Shown in pieces: positions 7,274-14,505 of a DNA stretch of 20,981 nucleotides. The DNA is from Pseudomonas sp. UBA4194 (lineage in GTDB: Bacteria; Pseudomonadota; Gammaproteobacteria; Pseudomonadales; Pseudomonadaceae), in NCBI RefSeq assembly GCF_002379585.1, contig NZ_DFUE01000082.1, forward strand, positions 1 through 20,981, written 5' to 3'. Below the pieces are notes generated by a model that saw only the letters and a program-made list of their open reading frames with translations, searched no databases and had not been told where the DNA came from. A program made the position numbers and the translations under genes. Numbering within the stretch: the first letter of the stretch is position 1; each line of letters opens with the position of its first letter.

Positions 7274-7954
7274 TCAAAGGGTCAATTGCGCTGTCAGCAC
7301 TGCTATGTGGCCTCTGATGATACCGTTCTCAACTTTCGTGGTCCACTTGGTAAAGCTTTCGCCCTTAACGCCAAATTGGGCTTGCTTAGCAAGATAGTTA
7401 GAACTCCACGCATCCTTGCTAACAACTTCCATCTTTTCAACGAATTTATTCGATGCGTCTAGACCATTACTACGATTCGCCCACATCGCCATCTCGGCAA
7501 TGAGGGCAAGATTGGGATCTGCACGATCCAGGTCGCCCGCCCCATTTGGGTTACGAGACGCAGCATCGAACGCGGAGTCGACGTAGTCCATTACAACGTT
7601 TAGCTGTCCTTGGTCTGCTGAGTCGACTATGGGTTGCTGCGAAAGCAACGCTTGATCAATTAACTCCCGGTCAGCCGCGGATAGCTTATTTGAAGCGGTC
7701 GAGTTAATGGTTGCCGTGTACAACGCGTCTGCTTTTTCGCGCGTGAGGGCGCCTCGTTCGACCTCTGCGCTCAGGATAAGAGCAAGCGTTGATTGGGCAC
7801 CGTCGTTCTTACTTGTATCATGCTGAAACACTCCATACGTCAACCCACTTAGTCCGGTGGAATAACTGGAAACATATGGGCTGCGCGTGGAGATTTCGCC
7901 GAAACGTACGGCTGCCCCGACAAACGCTGTTAATTGTTCTCTATTTAAAGACAT
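7274..7954 (-). CDS. Hypothetical protein with lysozyme/chitosanase-like motif (possible peptidoglycan hydrolase)
   Basis: A 226-residue protein without signal peptide or membrane segment. Near the N-terminus Glu20 (RFGEIS) is followed 16 residues later by SGLTYGVFQHD (36-46). This resembles the Glu...SGL[ST][FY]GxxQ[WH][DN] arrangement I associate with lysozyme-superfamily muramidases and chitosanase-like endolysins, in which the Glu is the acid catalyst. The remainder is mostly helical, which fits that fold. The match is by eye and weak. I start it at the ATG at 7954, which has AAGGAG 6 nt upstream; an in-frame TTG at 7960 overlaps that site. Base composition looks more AT-rich than in flanking genes. 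The divergent neighbours encode exported proteins, so an effector with periplasmic partner is conceivable. Confidence 0.75.
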   Translation of the reverse strand: MSLNREQLTAFVGAAVRFGEISTRSPYVSSYSTGLSGLTYGVFQHDTSKNDGAQSTLALILSAEVERGALTREKADALYTATINSTASNKLSAADRELIDQALLSQQPIVDSADQGQLNVVMDYVDSAFDAASRNPNGAGDLDRADPNLALIAEMAMWANRSNGLDASNKFVEKMEVVSKDAWSSNYLAKQAQFGVKGESFTKWTTKVENGIIRGHIAVLTAQLTL

Positions 7955-7964
7955 TGGCAACTCC

Positions 7965-7993
7965 TTGAGTCATCGTAGAGGCCGTGATTTAAT
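7965..7993 (+). promoter_or_regulatory. Sigma70-like promoter for the small exported protein genes
   Basis: TTGAGT (7965-7970), a 17-bp spacer and TTTAAT (7988-7993) match the sigma70 consensus at 4/6 and 5/6 positions with ideal spacing. Transcription would begin near 8000, leaving a short leader with GGAGGA ahead of the ATG at 8034. The -35 box overlaps the ribosome binding site of the opposite gene. Confidence 0.6.
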
Positions 7994-8000
7994 TCACGGC
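7981..8000. promoter_or_regulatory. Inverted repeat centred on the -10 box (probable operator)
   Basis: GCCGTGA-TTTAAT-TCACGGC is a perfect 7-bp dyad with a 6-bp centre that is exactly the predicted -10 hexamer. It lies in the 79-bp gap between divergent genes. A dimeric repressor bound here would block the rightward promoter. A hairpin role is less likely because the promoter predicts transcription starting at or beyond its right arm. Confidence 0.5.
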
Positions 8001-8033
8001 ACACCATGACAATACCCAGCGGAGGATCCACGA

Positions 8034-8429
8034 ATGAGATATCTATTTAGCCCAATAGTTTTTCTACTGCTTGCTCAGCCTGCCGCGGCTGATGAAGAAT
8101 TCCGGATATCCTTTCCACCTGCACAGTCCAGCTTATTGAATGTGAACCCGATCGATTGGAAAGCTCGAGTAAAAGACTTCAACGATTTCGCAATATTCGT
8201 TAACAATCCCACATGATTTGAATCATGCCAAGATATATATTACCTGCCAGTAACAACTTCACATTACGGAAATACCAGTTGGGGTGGAATCTGCTTGACG
8301 GCGACATCTAAAGAAACGGTATTCGTCTGCAATGACCAGATGAATGGCCATTTTAAGATTTTCAAGAAATTCCAACTGGATCCTGGATGGATCGCTGTGA
8401 CGATTTTCGAGAACTGCTGGGGCGGATGA
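8034..8429 (+). pseudogene. Exported four-cysteine protein interrupted by an in-frame TGA
   Basis: GGAGGA precedes the ATG at 8034. The first 60 codons encode a signal peptide (residues 1-19, ending PAAA before DEEF) and a linker, then a TGA at 8214-8216. The same frame stays open for a further 70 codons to the TGA at 8427-8429. That second part contains four cysteines and matches the next gene closely: CxxIYY, then a Cys, 12 residues to CNxxMN, then FxNCWG at its end. The last two intervals have identical length in both proteins. No start codon restores translation just after the stop. The simplest reading is a nonsense mutation (CGA or TGG to TGA) that removed the conserved domain. Readthrough or sequencing error remain alternatives. 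Confidence 0.8.
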
Positions 8430-8488
8430 ACACCTTTGCCAGCAGCAGTAGGTAGCCCTTAATCAGCTAAATTGACAAGGAATGTTTC

Positions 8489-8833
8489 GTGATCAAACCA
8501 ACCCTATTCTCCCTCCTGCTTGTTTTGGTTCAGGGGTCCTACGCCTCGGCTGGAGCGGCAGACACGCATGAACAACAGCAGGAGCAAAACCGCATGGACG
8601 AGCGGCTGCCCGGTGAGGCTGGACCTGCGTGCAATGCGATCTATTACGAAGGCGTACCAGGAGAAGATGGCAGCGCCATCAGGCGACCGAGATGTGCGGT
8701 GGCGGCTTCGGAGAAAGAGGCGCAGAGATGCAATGCGGCGATGAATGCGAAGTCGCTTGGCATGGCGGCGTTAGGGCACAACGCTGAGGCGATGGGAGAG
8801 ATGGTGTTCAGAAATTGCTGGGGTGAACCGTAA
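8489..8833 (+). CDS. Small exported four-cysteine protein with C-terminal NCWG motif
   Basis: A 114-residue protein of unknown function. It starts at GTG 8489 with AAGGA 7 nt upstream. Residues 1-21 form a signal peptide (SYASA before GAAD). After a Gln/Glu-rich linker, four cysteines follow in the pattern CNAIYY...C...CNAAMN...FRNCWGEP, suggesting two disulfides in the periplasm or outside the cell. It is a clear paralogue of the interrupted gene 59 bp upstream and probably shares its promoter. A periplasmic inhibitor or immunity role against the divergent lysozyme-like protein is possible but only inferred. A type X REP begins 6 bp after its stop. Confidence 0.75.
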   Translation: MIKPTLFSLLLVLVQGSYASAGAADTHEQQQEQNRMDERLPGEAGPACNAIYYEGVPGEDGSAIRRPRCAVAASEKEAQRCNAAMNAKSLGMAALGHNAEAMGEMVFRNCWGEP

Positions 8834-8838
8834 AACCT

Positions 8839-8997
8839 GTAGCAGCGGCGTGAGCCGCGTCGGGTTCTCTGGCGGTATGGGTGATATACCGCGGGGGAGC
8901 CGACCCGGCTTACGCCGGTGCTACAGGGGGTGGGGTGAGCCGCGTCGGTATGGGTGATATACCGCGGCGGATGGGACCCGGCTTACGCCGGTGCTAC
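8839..8997. repeat. REP/BIME cluster D
   Basis: Full type X on + at 8839-8861, type Y on - at 8902-8924, a right-half X remnant at about 8933-8946, and a second type Y on - at 8975-8997. The spacer GGTATGGGTGATATACCGCGG is repeated, so the block is an imperfect duplication. The last Y unit overlaps the end of the leftward rhodanese-lyase gene and provides its TAG stop (8994-8996). Confidence 0.88.
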
Positions 8998-11699
8998 AGG
9001 GGGTGGGTGGTGAATGCGTGGTGGAGGTCGGTGGTGAGGGTGGTGACATCCTCCAGGCCGATGTGCAGGCGTACTATGGGTCCGGGGGTGCGGGTCGCAA
9101 AGGTGCGATCAGCCGTATCTCCCAGGGTCACCAGGCTTTCATAACCACCCCAGGATGCGCCCAAACCGAACACCTGCAACGCATCGATGAAGGCCTCGGC
9201 CCGCGCCAATCCGGGTTCGGCGAACTCGAACGAGAGCAAACCGTTGCTGCCGCTGCAATCGCGGCGCCACAGCGCATGGCCTGGATGGTCCGGCAACGCC
9301 GGATGAAACACCCGCGCCACTTCCGGACGGGCGAGCAACCACTGAGCAATCTCCAGCCCCTGGCGCTCGTGCACGTCCAGGCGGCTGGCCAGGGTGCGTG
9401 CACCGCGCAGCACCAGCCAGGCGTCATCGGGGCTGACCGTATTGCCGAAGGTATCGCTCATCCGCGACAGCGCGGGGAACGCCGCTTCGGTGGTGCAGAC
9501 ACTGCCCATCATCACATCACTATGGCCGGCGACGTACTTGGTCAGGGCCATGATGGAAATGTCCGCACCCAACGCAAGCGGGCGGTACAGATAGCCACTG
9601 CCCCAGGTGTTGTCCACCGCCAGCAGCACGTTGCGCGGTTTGCACAGCCCTGCGATGGCCGGCAGGTCGAGCATTTCGTACAGCAGCGAGCTCGGACTCT
9701 CAGCATAGACCATCCGGGTGTTGGCCTTGAAGGCCTGCTCCAGGCCAGTGCCATCGGCGCGGAAGTAGTCCACCTCGATGCCGAAAGGTTGCAGGAAGTC
9801 CCTGGCCAGCCTGCGCACTGGGCCATACACACCATCGGTGATCAATACGTGATCCCCTGGGCGCAGGTATGCCAGAAACGTCTGCGCCGCCGCGGCGAGT
9901 CCGGTGGCAAACAGCTTGGTGCGATAGCCCCCTTCCAGATCGGTGATCAGGTCTTCCAGCGCGAACGCCGTGGGATTGCCCCGCGCGCCATAGCTCAACA
10001 CCCGTTCCTGATCGCGCCGGGCACGGGCGTCGCGCATCTGCGCCAGGTTGTCGAACAGCACCGTGCTCAAGCGTATCAACGGCGGGTTGACGCCCTGCGC
10101 TCCGGCACCGCGCGGACCGCGGCCACCCTGGATCAACCGCGTACGCAGCGGCTCGGCCGCTACCAGCGGGCTGAAGCTGGCGATCTCCTGTTCGGTCATC
10201 TGCGCGATCAGACCGGTTTCCCAGGCCAGATACTGCCGCGCCGCTTCCTTGTTGCCGGCGTGGCGGTCGTGCACGAAGAACAGAAAGTCGATGCACTGCT
10301 CATCGCGCAAGGTACCGGCGCCGTCCACCAGCGGCAGCCCACTGTTCTGCCAATCAACCAACACACGTACACCGGCGCGCTGGTCCTGAGGAAGCTCTCT
10401 GGCAGCCAGCTGAGCCACGGCTGGCTCATCCACGATCAGGACCAGCGGCCGCTGCTCACCGCGCACCTGCTCGGCCAGCAGCGGGCGGATCGACCACTTC
10501 GCGCCGGCCACATGACGTTGGCGGTAGGCGGTACTTGAGCGCAGGTCGATCATCAGCGCACCGTCCAGCTCGGCGGCGGTCGCCGCCGGCAAATCGATGA
10601 CCGCCGCCTCCGGCGCCGGCAAAGCCAGGCCACTGCCCTTCCCCCCCTCCAGCACATACGCTTGGTGCCCCAACTGCCGCAGCCAGCTGGCCACCACCGG
10701 GGCGCGTACTCCATCATCGTCGAACAGCACCACACGGGCGTTGCGTACGCCGATGTACAAGTCCGTTCCCTGTATCAGCTGACCACCCGGCGTATGCTGC
10801 GCACCGGGCAACGTACCGGCGGCAAACTCTTCGGGCGTGCGCACATCCCCTAAAAACAAGCTGCGACCGGCGTCGTCTGCCCATTGGCGCACCTGCTCTG
10901 CGCTGACCCAGACCACGCCAGCGCGGCAGGCCAGGTCACGGGCACGGGCGAGCTGTTCAGCGGTGGCAGGCTGGTCAAAGCGCGGCGGATAGTGCGTGTG
11001 AGTGCCATGACCCAGGCTCTGGTCCGCGAGGAACCAGCCCTGAGTGCCGTTCTCCAGCGCATACACCGGGTTCTTGATACCGAGGTTCAGCAGCGTCTGC
11101 GCGCCAATGATGCTGCGCGTGCGGCCGGCGCAATTGATGACGATGGGGGTGCTGTCGTCGGCGACCAGATCTTCCAGGCGCAGGCTCAACTCACCATTGG
11201 GGCAGCACACGGCGCCGGGGATATTCATCTTGCGAAACTCTTCCAGCGGCCGGCCATCGAGCACCACCGGTGGCTGCTCCAGCTGCTGCCAGGCGAGCAA
11301 CTGTGGCGCTGTCACGTAAGGCGTGTGACAGGCGTGCTCGACGATCTCGCCAAATGCCTTGGACGGCAGGTGTACGCCGGCGAACAACTCGTTGCCCGCT
11401 GCCTTCCAGCCATCGGCGCCCCCGGCCAGGGCCCAGGTGTTGCGGTAACCCAACTCGGCCAACCGGGCCAACGCCAATTGCGCCAGCGCCCCTTCGTCCT
11501 GGTCGTAGACCACCAGGCGCACCTGGCGATTGGGCGCCAGACGTGGCGCTTCGATCTCCAGGCGGCTATAGGGCAGGTTGACACCGTGGAACAGGTGCGC
11601 CTCGCCATACTGGCCATGTTCGCGCACGTCGAACAGGGCGATTTCCTGTCCATCGAACAGCCATTGTTTGAGTTGCGCAGGGGTTAGGGTCTGGCTCAT
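8994..11699 (-). CDS. Four rhodanese-like domains fused to cystathionine beta-lyase
   Basis: A 901-residue cytoplasmic fusion, last gene of the leftward operon. Rhodanese-like domains occupy about 1-105, 122-225, 260-360 and 365-460. Only the second has a catalytic cysteine, Cys190 in INCAGRTRS. The equivalent loops in domains 1, 3 and 4 read VVYDQDEG, VLFDDDG and LIVDEPA and should be inactive. After a linker (about 465-520) comes a full MetC-type PLP lyase: YGARGNPT at 570-577, DNTWGSGYLY, and MALTKYVAGHSDVMMG with Schiff-base Lys721. The lyase would cleave cystathionine or cystine; with cystine it yields cysteine persulfide, a natural donor to Cys190. From memory, the rhodanese part (about 530 residues) is usually a separate Pseudomonas protein. 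The start has no strong ribosome binding site. Confidence 0.93.
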   Translation of the reverse strand: MSQTLTPAQLKQWLFDGQEIALFDVREHGQYGEAHLFHGVNLPYSRLEIEAPRLAPNRQVRLVVYDQDEGALAQLALARLAELGYRNTWALAGGADGWKAAGNELFAGVHLPSKAFGEIVEHACHTPYVTAPQLLAWQQLEQPPVVLDGRPLEEFRKMNIPGAVCCPNGELSLRLEDLVADDSTPIVINCAGRTRSIIGAQTLLNLGIKNPVYALENGTQGWFLADQSLGHGTHTHYPPRFDQPATAEQLARARDLACRAGVVWVSAEQVRQWADDAGRSLFLGDVRTPEEFAAGTLPGAQHTPGGQLIQGTDLYIGVRNARVVLFDDDGVRAPVVASWLRQLGHQAYVLEGGKGSGLALPAPEAAVIDLPAATAAELDGALMIDLRSSTAYRQRHVAGAKWSIRPLLAEQVRGEQRPLVLIVDEPAVAQLAARELPQDQRAGVRVLVDWQNSGLPLVDGAGTLRDEQCIDFLFFVHDRHAGNKEAARQYLAWETGLIAQMTEQEIASFSPLVAAEPLRTRLIQGGRGPRGAGAQGVNPPLIRLSTVLFDNLAQMRDARARRDQERVLSYGARGNPTAFALEDLITDLEGGYRTKLFATGLAAAAQTFLAYLRPGDHVLITDGVYGPVRRLARDFLQPFGIEVDYFRADGTGLEQAFKANTRMVYAESPSSLLYEMLDLPAIAGLCKPRNVLLAVDNTWGSGYLYRPLALGADISIMALTKYVAGHSDVMMGSVCTTEAAFPALSRMSDTFGNTVSPDDAWLVLRGARTLASRLDVHERQGLEIAQWLLARPEVARVFHPALPDHPGHALWRRDCSGSNGLLSFEFAEPGLARAEAFIDALQVFGLGASWGGYESLVTLGDTADRTFATRTPGPIVRLHIGLEDVTTLTTDLHHAFTTHPL

Positions 11700-11731
11700 G
11701 GGGGTACCGTCGAAGCTGGAAGAAAGAGTGC

Positions 11732-12382
11732 TTATTCGAGGATCAGCGAACGCTCGGCCGGTGCCACTTCACGGCCCTTGGCATAAGCGCGCTGCACGGC
11801 AGGACGCGCCTTGATCGCCTCGCGCCAGGCGCGGATATGCGGGTACTCGGCGAGGACGATGCCGTGGCGCATCGGCTGGATCCAGGGAAAGATCGCCATG
11901 TCGGCGATCGAGTACTCGCCCGCCACGAAGGGGTGCCGGGCCAGACGCTGTTCCAGCACGCCGTACAGACGCAGCGCTTCGCTGTGCAGCAGATCCAGCG
12001 CAAAGGCAATCGGCTCTGGCGCCTTTTCCCGGAACACCTGCAGCTGGCTGAGGTACGGCGTGACGTGCCCGACCTGCCAGAACAGCCACTCCTGAACCCG
12101 CTGACGCTCGACGCTGCCCGCCGGCGGCAGGAAGCGCCCTGCCCCGTCGGCCAGATAATTGAGAATCGCGCCGGACTCGAACAGGCTCATCGGGCCACCT
12201 GCCGCCCGATGGTCGACGATGGCTGGAATCCGCCCATTGCCACTGATCTGCTGGAAGCTGGCAAACTTCTGTTCGCCCTGACGAATGTTGACGGGAAGCA
12301 GCTGGTACTGCGCCCCCAACTCTTCGAGCAGGATGCCGATTTTCAAGCCATTGGCGGTGGGCCAGTAGTAAAGATCGATCAC
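11732..12382 (-). CDS. Glutathione S-transferase, Nu-class/YfcG-like
   Basis: A 216-residue cytosolic GST. The thioredoxin-like N-terminal domain begins IDLYYWPTANGLKI, placing Thr9 and Asn11 where E. coli YfcG uses Thr9 and Asn11 to bind glutathione. SGNGRIPAIVD and LFESGAILNYLA are the usual cis-Pro and glutathione-binding Glu/Ser segments. The all-helical C-terminal domain carries the SIADMAIFPW N-capping motif. Nu-class enzymes have disulfide-bond reductase rather than classic transferase activity. Here it may reduce mixed disulfides or persulfides formed in the thiol pathway. The GTG start overlaps the stop of the dioxygenase gene by 4 bp, implying coupled translation. Confidence 0.92.
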   Translation of the reverse strand: MIDLYYWPTANGLKIGILLEELGAQYQLLPVNIRQGEQKFASFQQISGNGRIPAIVDHRAAGGPMSLFESGAILNYLADGAGRFLPPAGSVERQRVQEWLFWQVGHVTPYLSQLQVFREKAPEPIAFALDLLHSEALRLYGVLEQRLARHPFVAGEYSIADMAIFPWIQPMRHGIVLAEYPHIRAWREAIKARPAVQRAYAKGREVAPAERSLILE

Positions 12383-12969
12383 AGTCCGAAGGCCTCGATG
12401 GAGGGTGTCATCTGCGACTTGTTGTAGTTCAGCACGGTACCGTCGGCCTTGACGCCATAACGGTTTTCCAGCTCTTCCAGTGGGCGACCGTAGAGATGAA
12501 AATGCAGCGTCGGGTGTTCGCCGTCGACGCTGATGCCGTGCAGGTCCTCGCCCAGGAACGAGATCGAGGTGCCCGGCTGCACGATCACTTCCTTGTCCAG
12601 GTGCAGGTCGGCGCGGGTCGGGTCGCTGCCGTCGTCGGTGCGACGGAACACCTGATTAAGCTCCTGGCCTTCGATCGCCACGATCACCGCCCACGTCTCG
12701 TGGTTGTGCGCGATGGTGCTTTTGCCAGGCAGCAGCGAATTCACGTACAGCGTCGGAGTATCGCCGTCATCGTTCAGGCGATAGCGGAACTGGGTATTGC
12801 CTTCGCCAGCGGTGGGTGCCGGAAACCGTTCGAAGTTGAACAGCTCGCGCCGCCCGGCCAAGGCCTCGAGCAGGCCGACGATTTCCTCCAGGGCCTGGCG
12901 ATCGACGCCACGCTGGTGAATGGCACGAATTTGCTGCAGAAAGGGTTGCACTACGGAATCAGCGGACAT
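12379..12969 (-). CDS. Cysteine dioxygenase-type cupin (thiol dioxygenase)
   Basis: A 196-residue non-haem iron enzyme of the cysteine dioxygenase/3-mercaptopropionate dioxygenase family, oxidising a small thiol to its sulfinate with O2. The Fe ligands are His88 and His90 (PGKSTIAHNHETW) and His144 (EDLHGIS). The distal motif reads LHFHLYG. His158 and Tyr160 fit the conserved His and Tyr of the Ser-His-Tyr motif, while the Ser position is His156. I start it at the ATG at 12969, which has a plausible GAGAG upstream; an ATG at 12993 has none. Substrate among cysteine, 3-mercaptopropionate, mercaptosuccinate or a mercapto acid made by this operon cannot be told. It overlaps the GST start. Confidence 0.88.
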   Translation of the reverse strand: MSADSVVQPFLQQIRAIHQRGVDRQALEEIVGLLEALAGRRELFNFERFPAPTAGEGNTQFRYRLNDDGDTPTLYVNSLLPGKSTIAHNHETWAVIVAIEGQELNQVFRRTDDGSDPTRADLHLDKEVIVQPGTSISFLGEDLHGISVDGEHPTLHFHLYGRPLEELENRYGVKADGTVLNYNKSQMTPSIEAFGL

Positions 12970-13016
12970 GGTCGAGGCTCTCTTGTCAGGCATCAGGTCG
13001 GTTCATTCAGCCGCCG

Positions 13017-13835
13017 TCACACGGACAGGCTGTAGCGGCTCAGGTTGCTCAGCACGTCGGGCGCCGGCTTGTGTTGCCGGCGGCCGCTTTCACCCATGGC
13101 GTGACGCAGAAATGCCTGGGTACGTTCGTTATGGGGGTGCTGGAATATCTGCTCGGCACTGCCGAACTCGGTGATCAGGCCGTGCTCGGTGAAATACACC
13201 ACGTCGCTGATTTCCTCAGCGAAGCGCATTTCATGGGTCACCAACACACAGGTCATACCCTCCTCCGTGAGCTCGCGAATCACCGTCAGTACCTCACCCA
13301 CGGTTTCGGGGTCCAGGGCCGAGGTCACTTCGTCGAACAGAATCAGTTCCGGGCGCATGGCCAGGGCGCGGGCAATCGCGACCCGCTGCTGCTGGCCACC
13401 GGACAACTGACCTGGGTAGGCATCGGCCTTGTGCTCCATGCGCACCTTGGCGAGCAGCTCACGGGCTTCACGCTCGGCGTCGGCACGCTGGCGGCCGAGC
13501 ACCTTGAGCGGTGCGATCACCAGGTTTTCCAGCACCGACAGGTGAGGAAACAGGTTGTACTGCTGGAACACGAAGCCCACGCGCTTGCGCAGCGCGATGA
13601 ACTCAGCCTCGCTGCTCAGCGAATGCACCGCGGTATCGCCTACCCGAAGGCTGCCTGCCTGCGGCCGCAGCAGCCCGGTGATGCAGCGCAGAATGGTCGA
13701 CTTGCCCGAGCCCGACGGGCCGATGATCGACACCGCCTGGCCCCGATGCACATCCAGGTCGATGCCCTTGAGCACTGGGTTGTCGCCGAACGCCAGTTGC
13801 ACGTCGCGCAGGCTGATTAGGGGTTCAGAAAGCAT
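13017..13835 (-). CDS. Polar amino acid ABC transporter ATP-binding protein
   Basis: A 272-residue GlnQ/HisP-type ATPase energising uptake by the two permeases encoded just upstream. Motifs are complete: Walker A GPSGSGKST (39-47), Q-loop VFQQYNLFPHL, signature LSGGQQQR (from 144), Walker B ILFDE (Asp168-Glu169) and His201 in THE. The C-terminus has about 20 residues beyond the usual end (GRRQHKPAPDVLSNLSRYSL), of unknown purpose. The start overlaps the preceding permease by 11 bp. A 47-bp gap follows before the dioxygenase. Confidence 0.95.
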   Translation of the reverse strand: MLSEPLISLRDVQLAFGDNPVLKGIDLDVHRGQAVSIIGPSGSGKSTILRCITGLLRPQAGSLRVGDTAVHSLSSEAEFIALRKRVGFVFQQYNLFPHLSVLENLVIAPLKVLGRQRADAEREARELLAKVRMEHKADAYPGQLSGGQQQRVAIARALAMRPELILFDEVTSALDPETVGEVLTVIRELTEEGMTCVLVTHEMRFAEEISDVVYFTEHGLITEFGSAEQIFQHPHNERTQAFLRHAMGESGRRQHKPAPDVLSNLSRYSLSV

Positions 13836-14505
13836 AGCGGCGCTCCAGGCGTTGGGTCAGGCGGGAAATCGGATAGCAATAGGCGAAGAACAGTGCCAGC
13901 AGGCTGAAATAGATCAGCACGGTGAAGCCGGTCAGGTTGACGGTGTTGCTGGCGATCTGCGCGGTGTCGATCACATCGTGCACGCCCACCAGTGATGACA
14001 GCGCGGTGCCCATGGTCACCACTGCATAGAGGTTCATCCAGGGCGGCAGCATGCGTTTGAAGCACTGCGGCAGGATGATCGAGCGAAAGATCTGGCCGCG
14101 GTCGAACGCCAGCGAACGGGCCGCTTCCCACTGAGTGCTGGGGATCGAGCCAATCGCCCCACGAAAGATCTCTGCCACATTGGCGCTGGCCGGCAACGCC
14201 AGACCCACGGTGACCTTGAGCCAATCCGGGAACGGCAGATAGTGGCTCCCTACATGGATTTCGAACGGAAACACGTAGGTGGTGAAGTAGATCAACACCA
14301 GCCACGGCGCGTTGCGAAATACCTGCACCCACACCTTGGCTGCCATGCGCAACGGTGCCAGCGGCGACATGGCCAGCGCGCCGATCACCAGCCCGGCCAA
14401 GGTGCCCAGGGCGATCGCAGTGATGCTGATGAGGATGTTCTGCATCAAGCCGACGCCCAGCGCCGGGGACCATTGCCACAGGGCAAGGCATATTTCAGTG
14501 ACCAT
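13825..14505 (-). CDS. Amino acid ABC transporter permease (second of pair)
   Basis: A 226-residue HisMQ-type inner-membrane permease. The cytoplasmic loop EIFRGAIGSIPSTQWEAARS and the following SIILPQCFKRMLPPW element identify the family. VFRNAPWLVLIYF is the usual periplasmic-proximal motif. The ATG at 14505 overlaps the preceding permease gene by 11 bp and its stop overlaps the ATPase start by 11 bp. It should form a heterodimer with the permease upstream. Confidence 0.94.
   Translation of the reverse strand: MVTEICLALWQWSPALGVGLMQNILISITAIALGTLAGLVIGALAMSPLAPLRMAAKVWVQVFRNAPWLVLIYFTTYVFPFEIHVGSHYLPFPDWLKVTVGLALPASANVAEIFRGAIGSIPSTQWEAARSLAFDRGQIFRSIILPQCFKRMLPPWMNLYAVVTMGTALSSLVGVHDVIDTAQIASNTVNLTGFTVLIYFSLLALFFAYCYPISRLTQRLERRYAF

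Noticed and set aside
8212..8227. TGA at 8214 as a selenocysteine codon, with the overlapping palindrome CATGATT-TG-AATCATG as SECIS
   Set aside because: The aligned paralogue has no Cys at this point, the palindrome includes the TGA itself instead of lying just downstream with a proper apical loop, and the protein is not a redox enzyme family. A nonsense mutation is simpler.
8991..10538. 515-codon + strand open frame opposite the rhodanese-lyase gene
   Set aside because: It starts in a REP and lies fully antisense to the PLP lyase and rhodanese domains, whose motifs are intact; Gln/His/Arg-rich composition is typical of a shadow.
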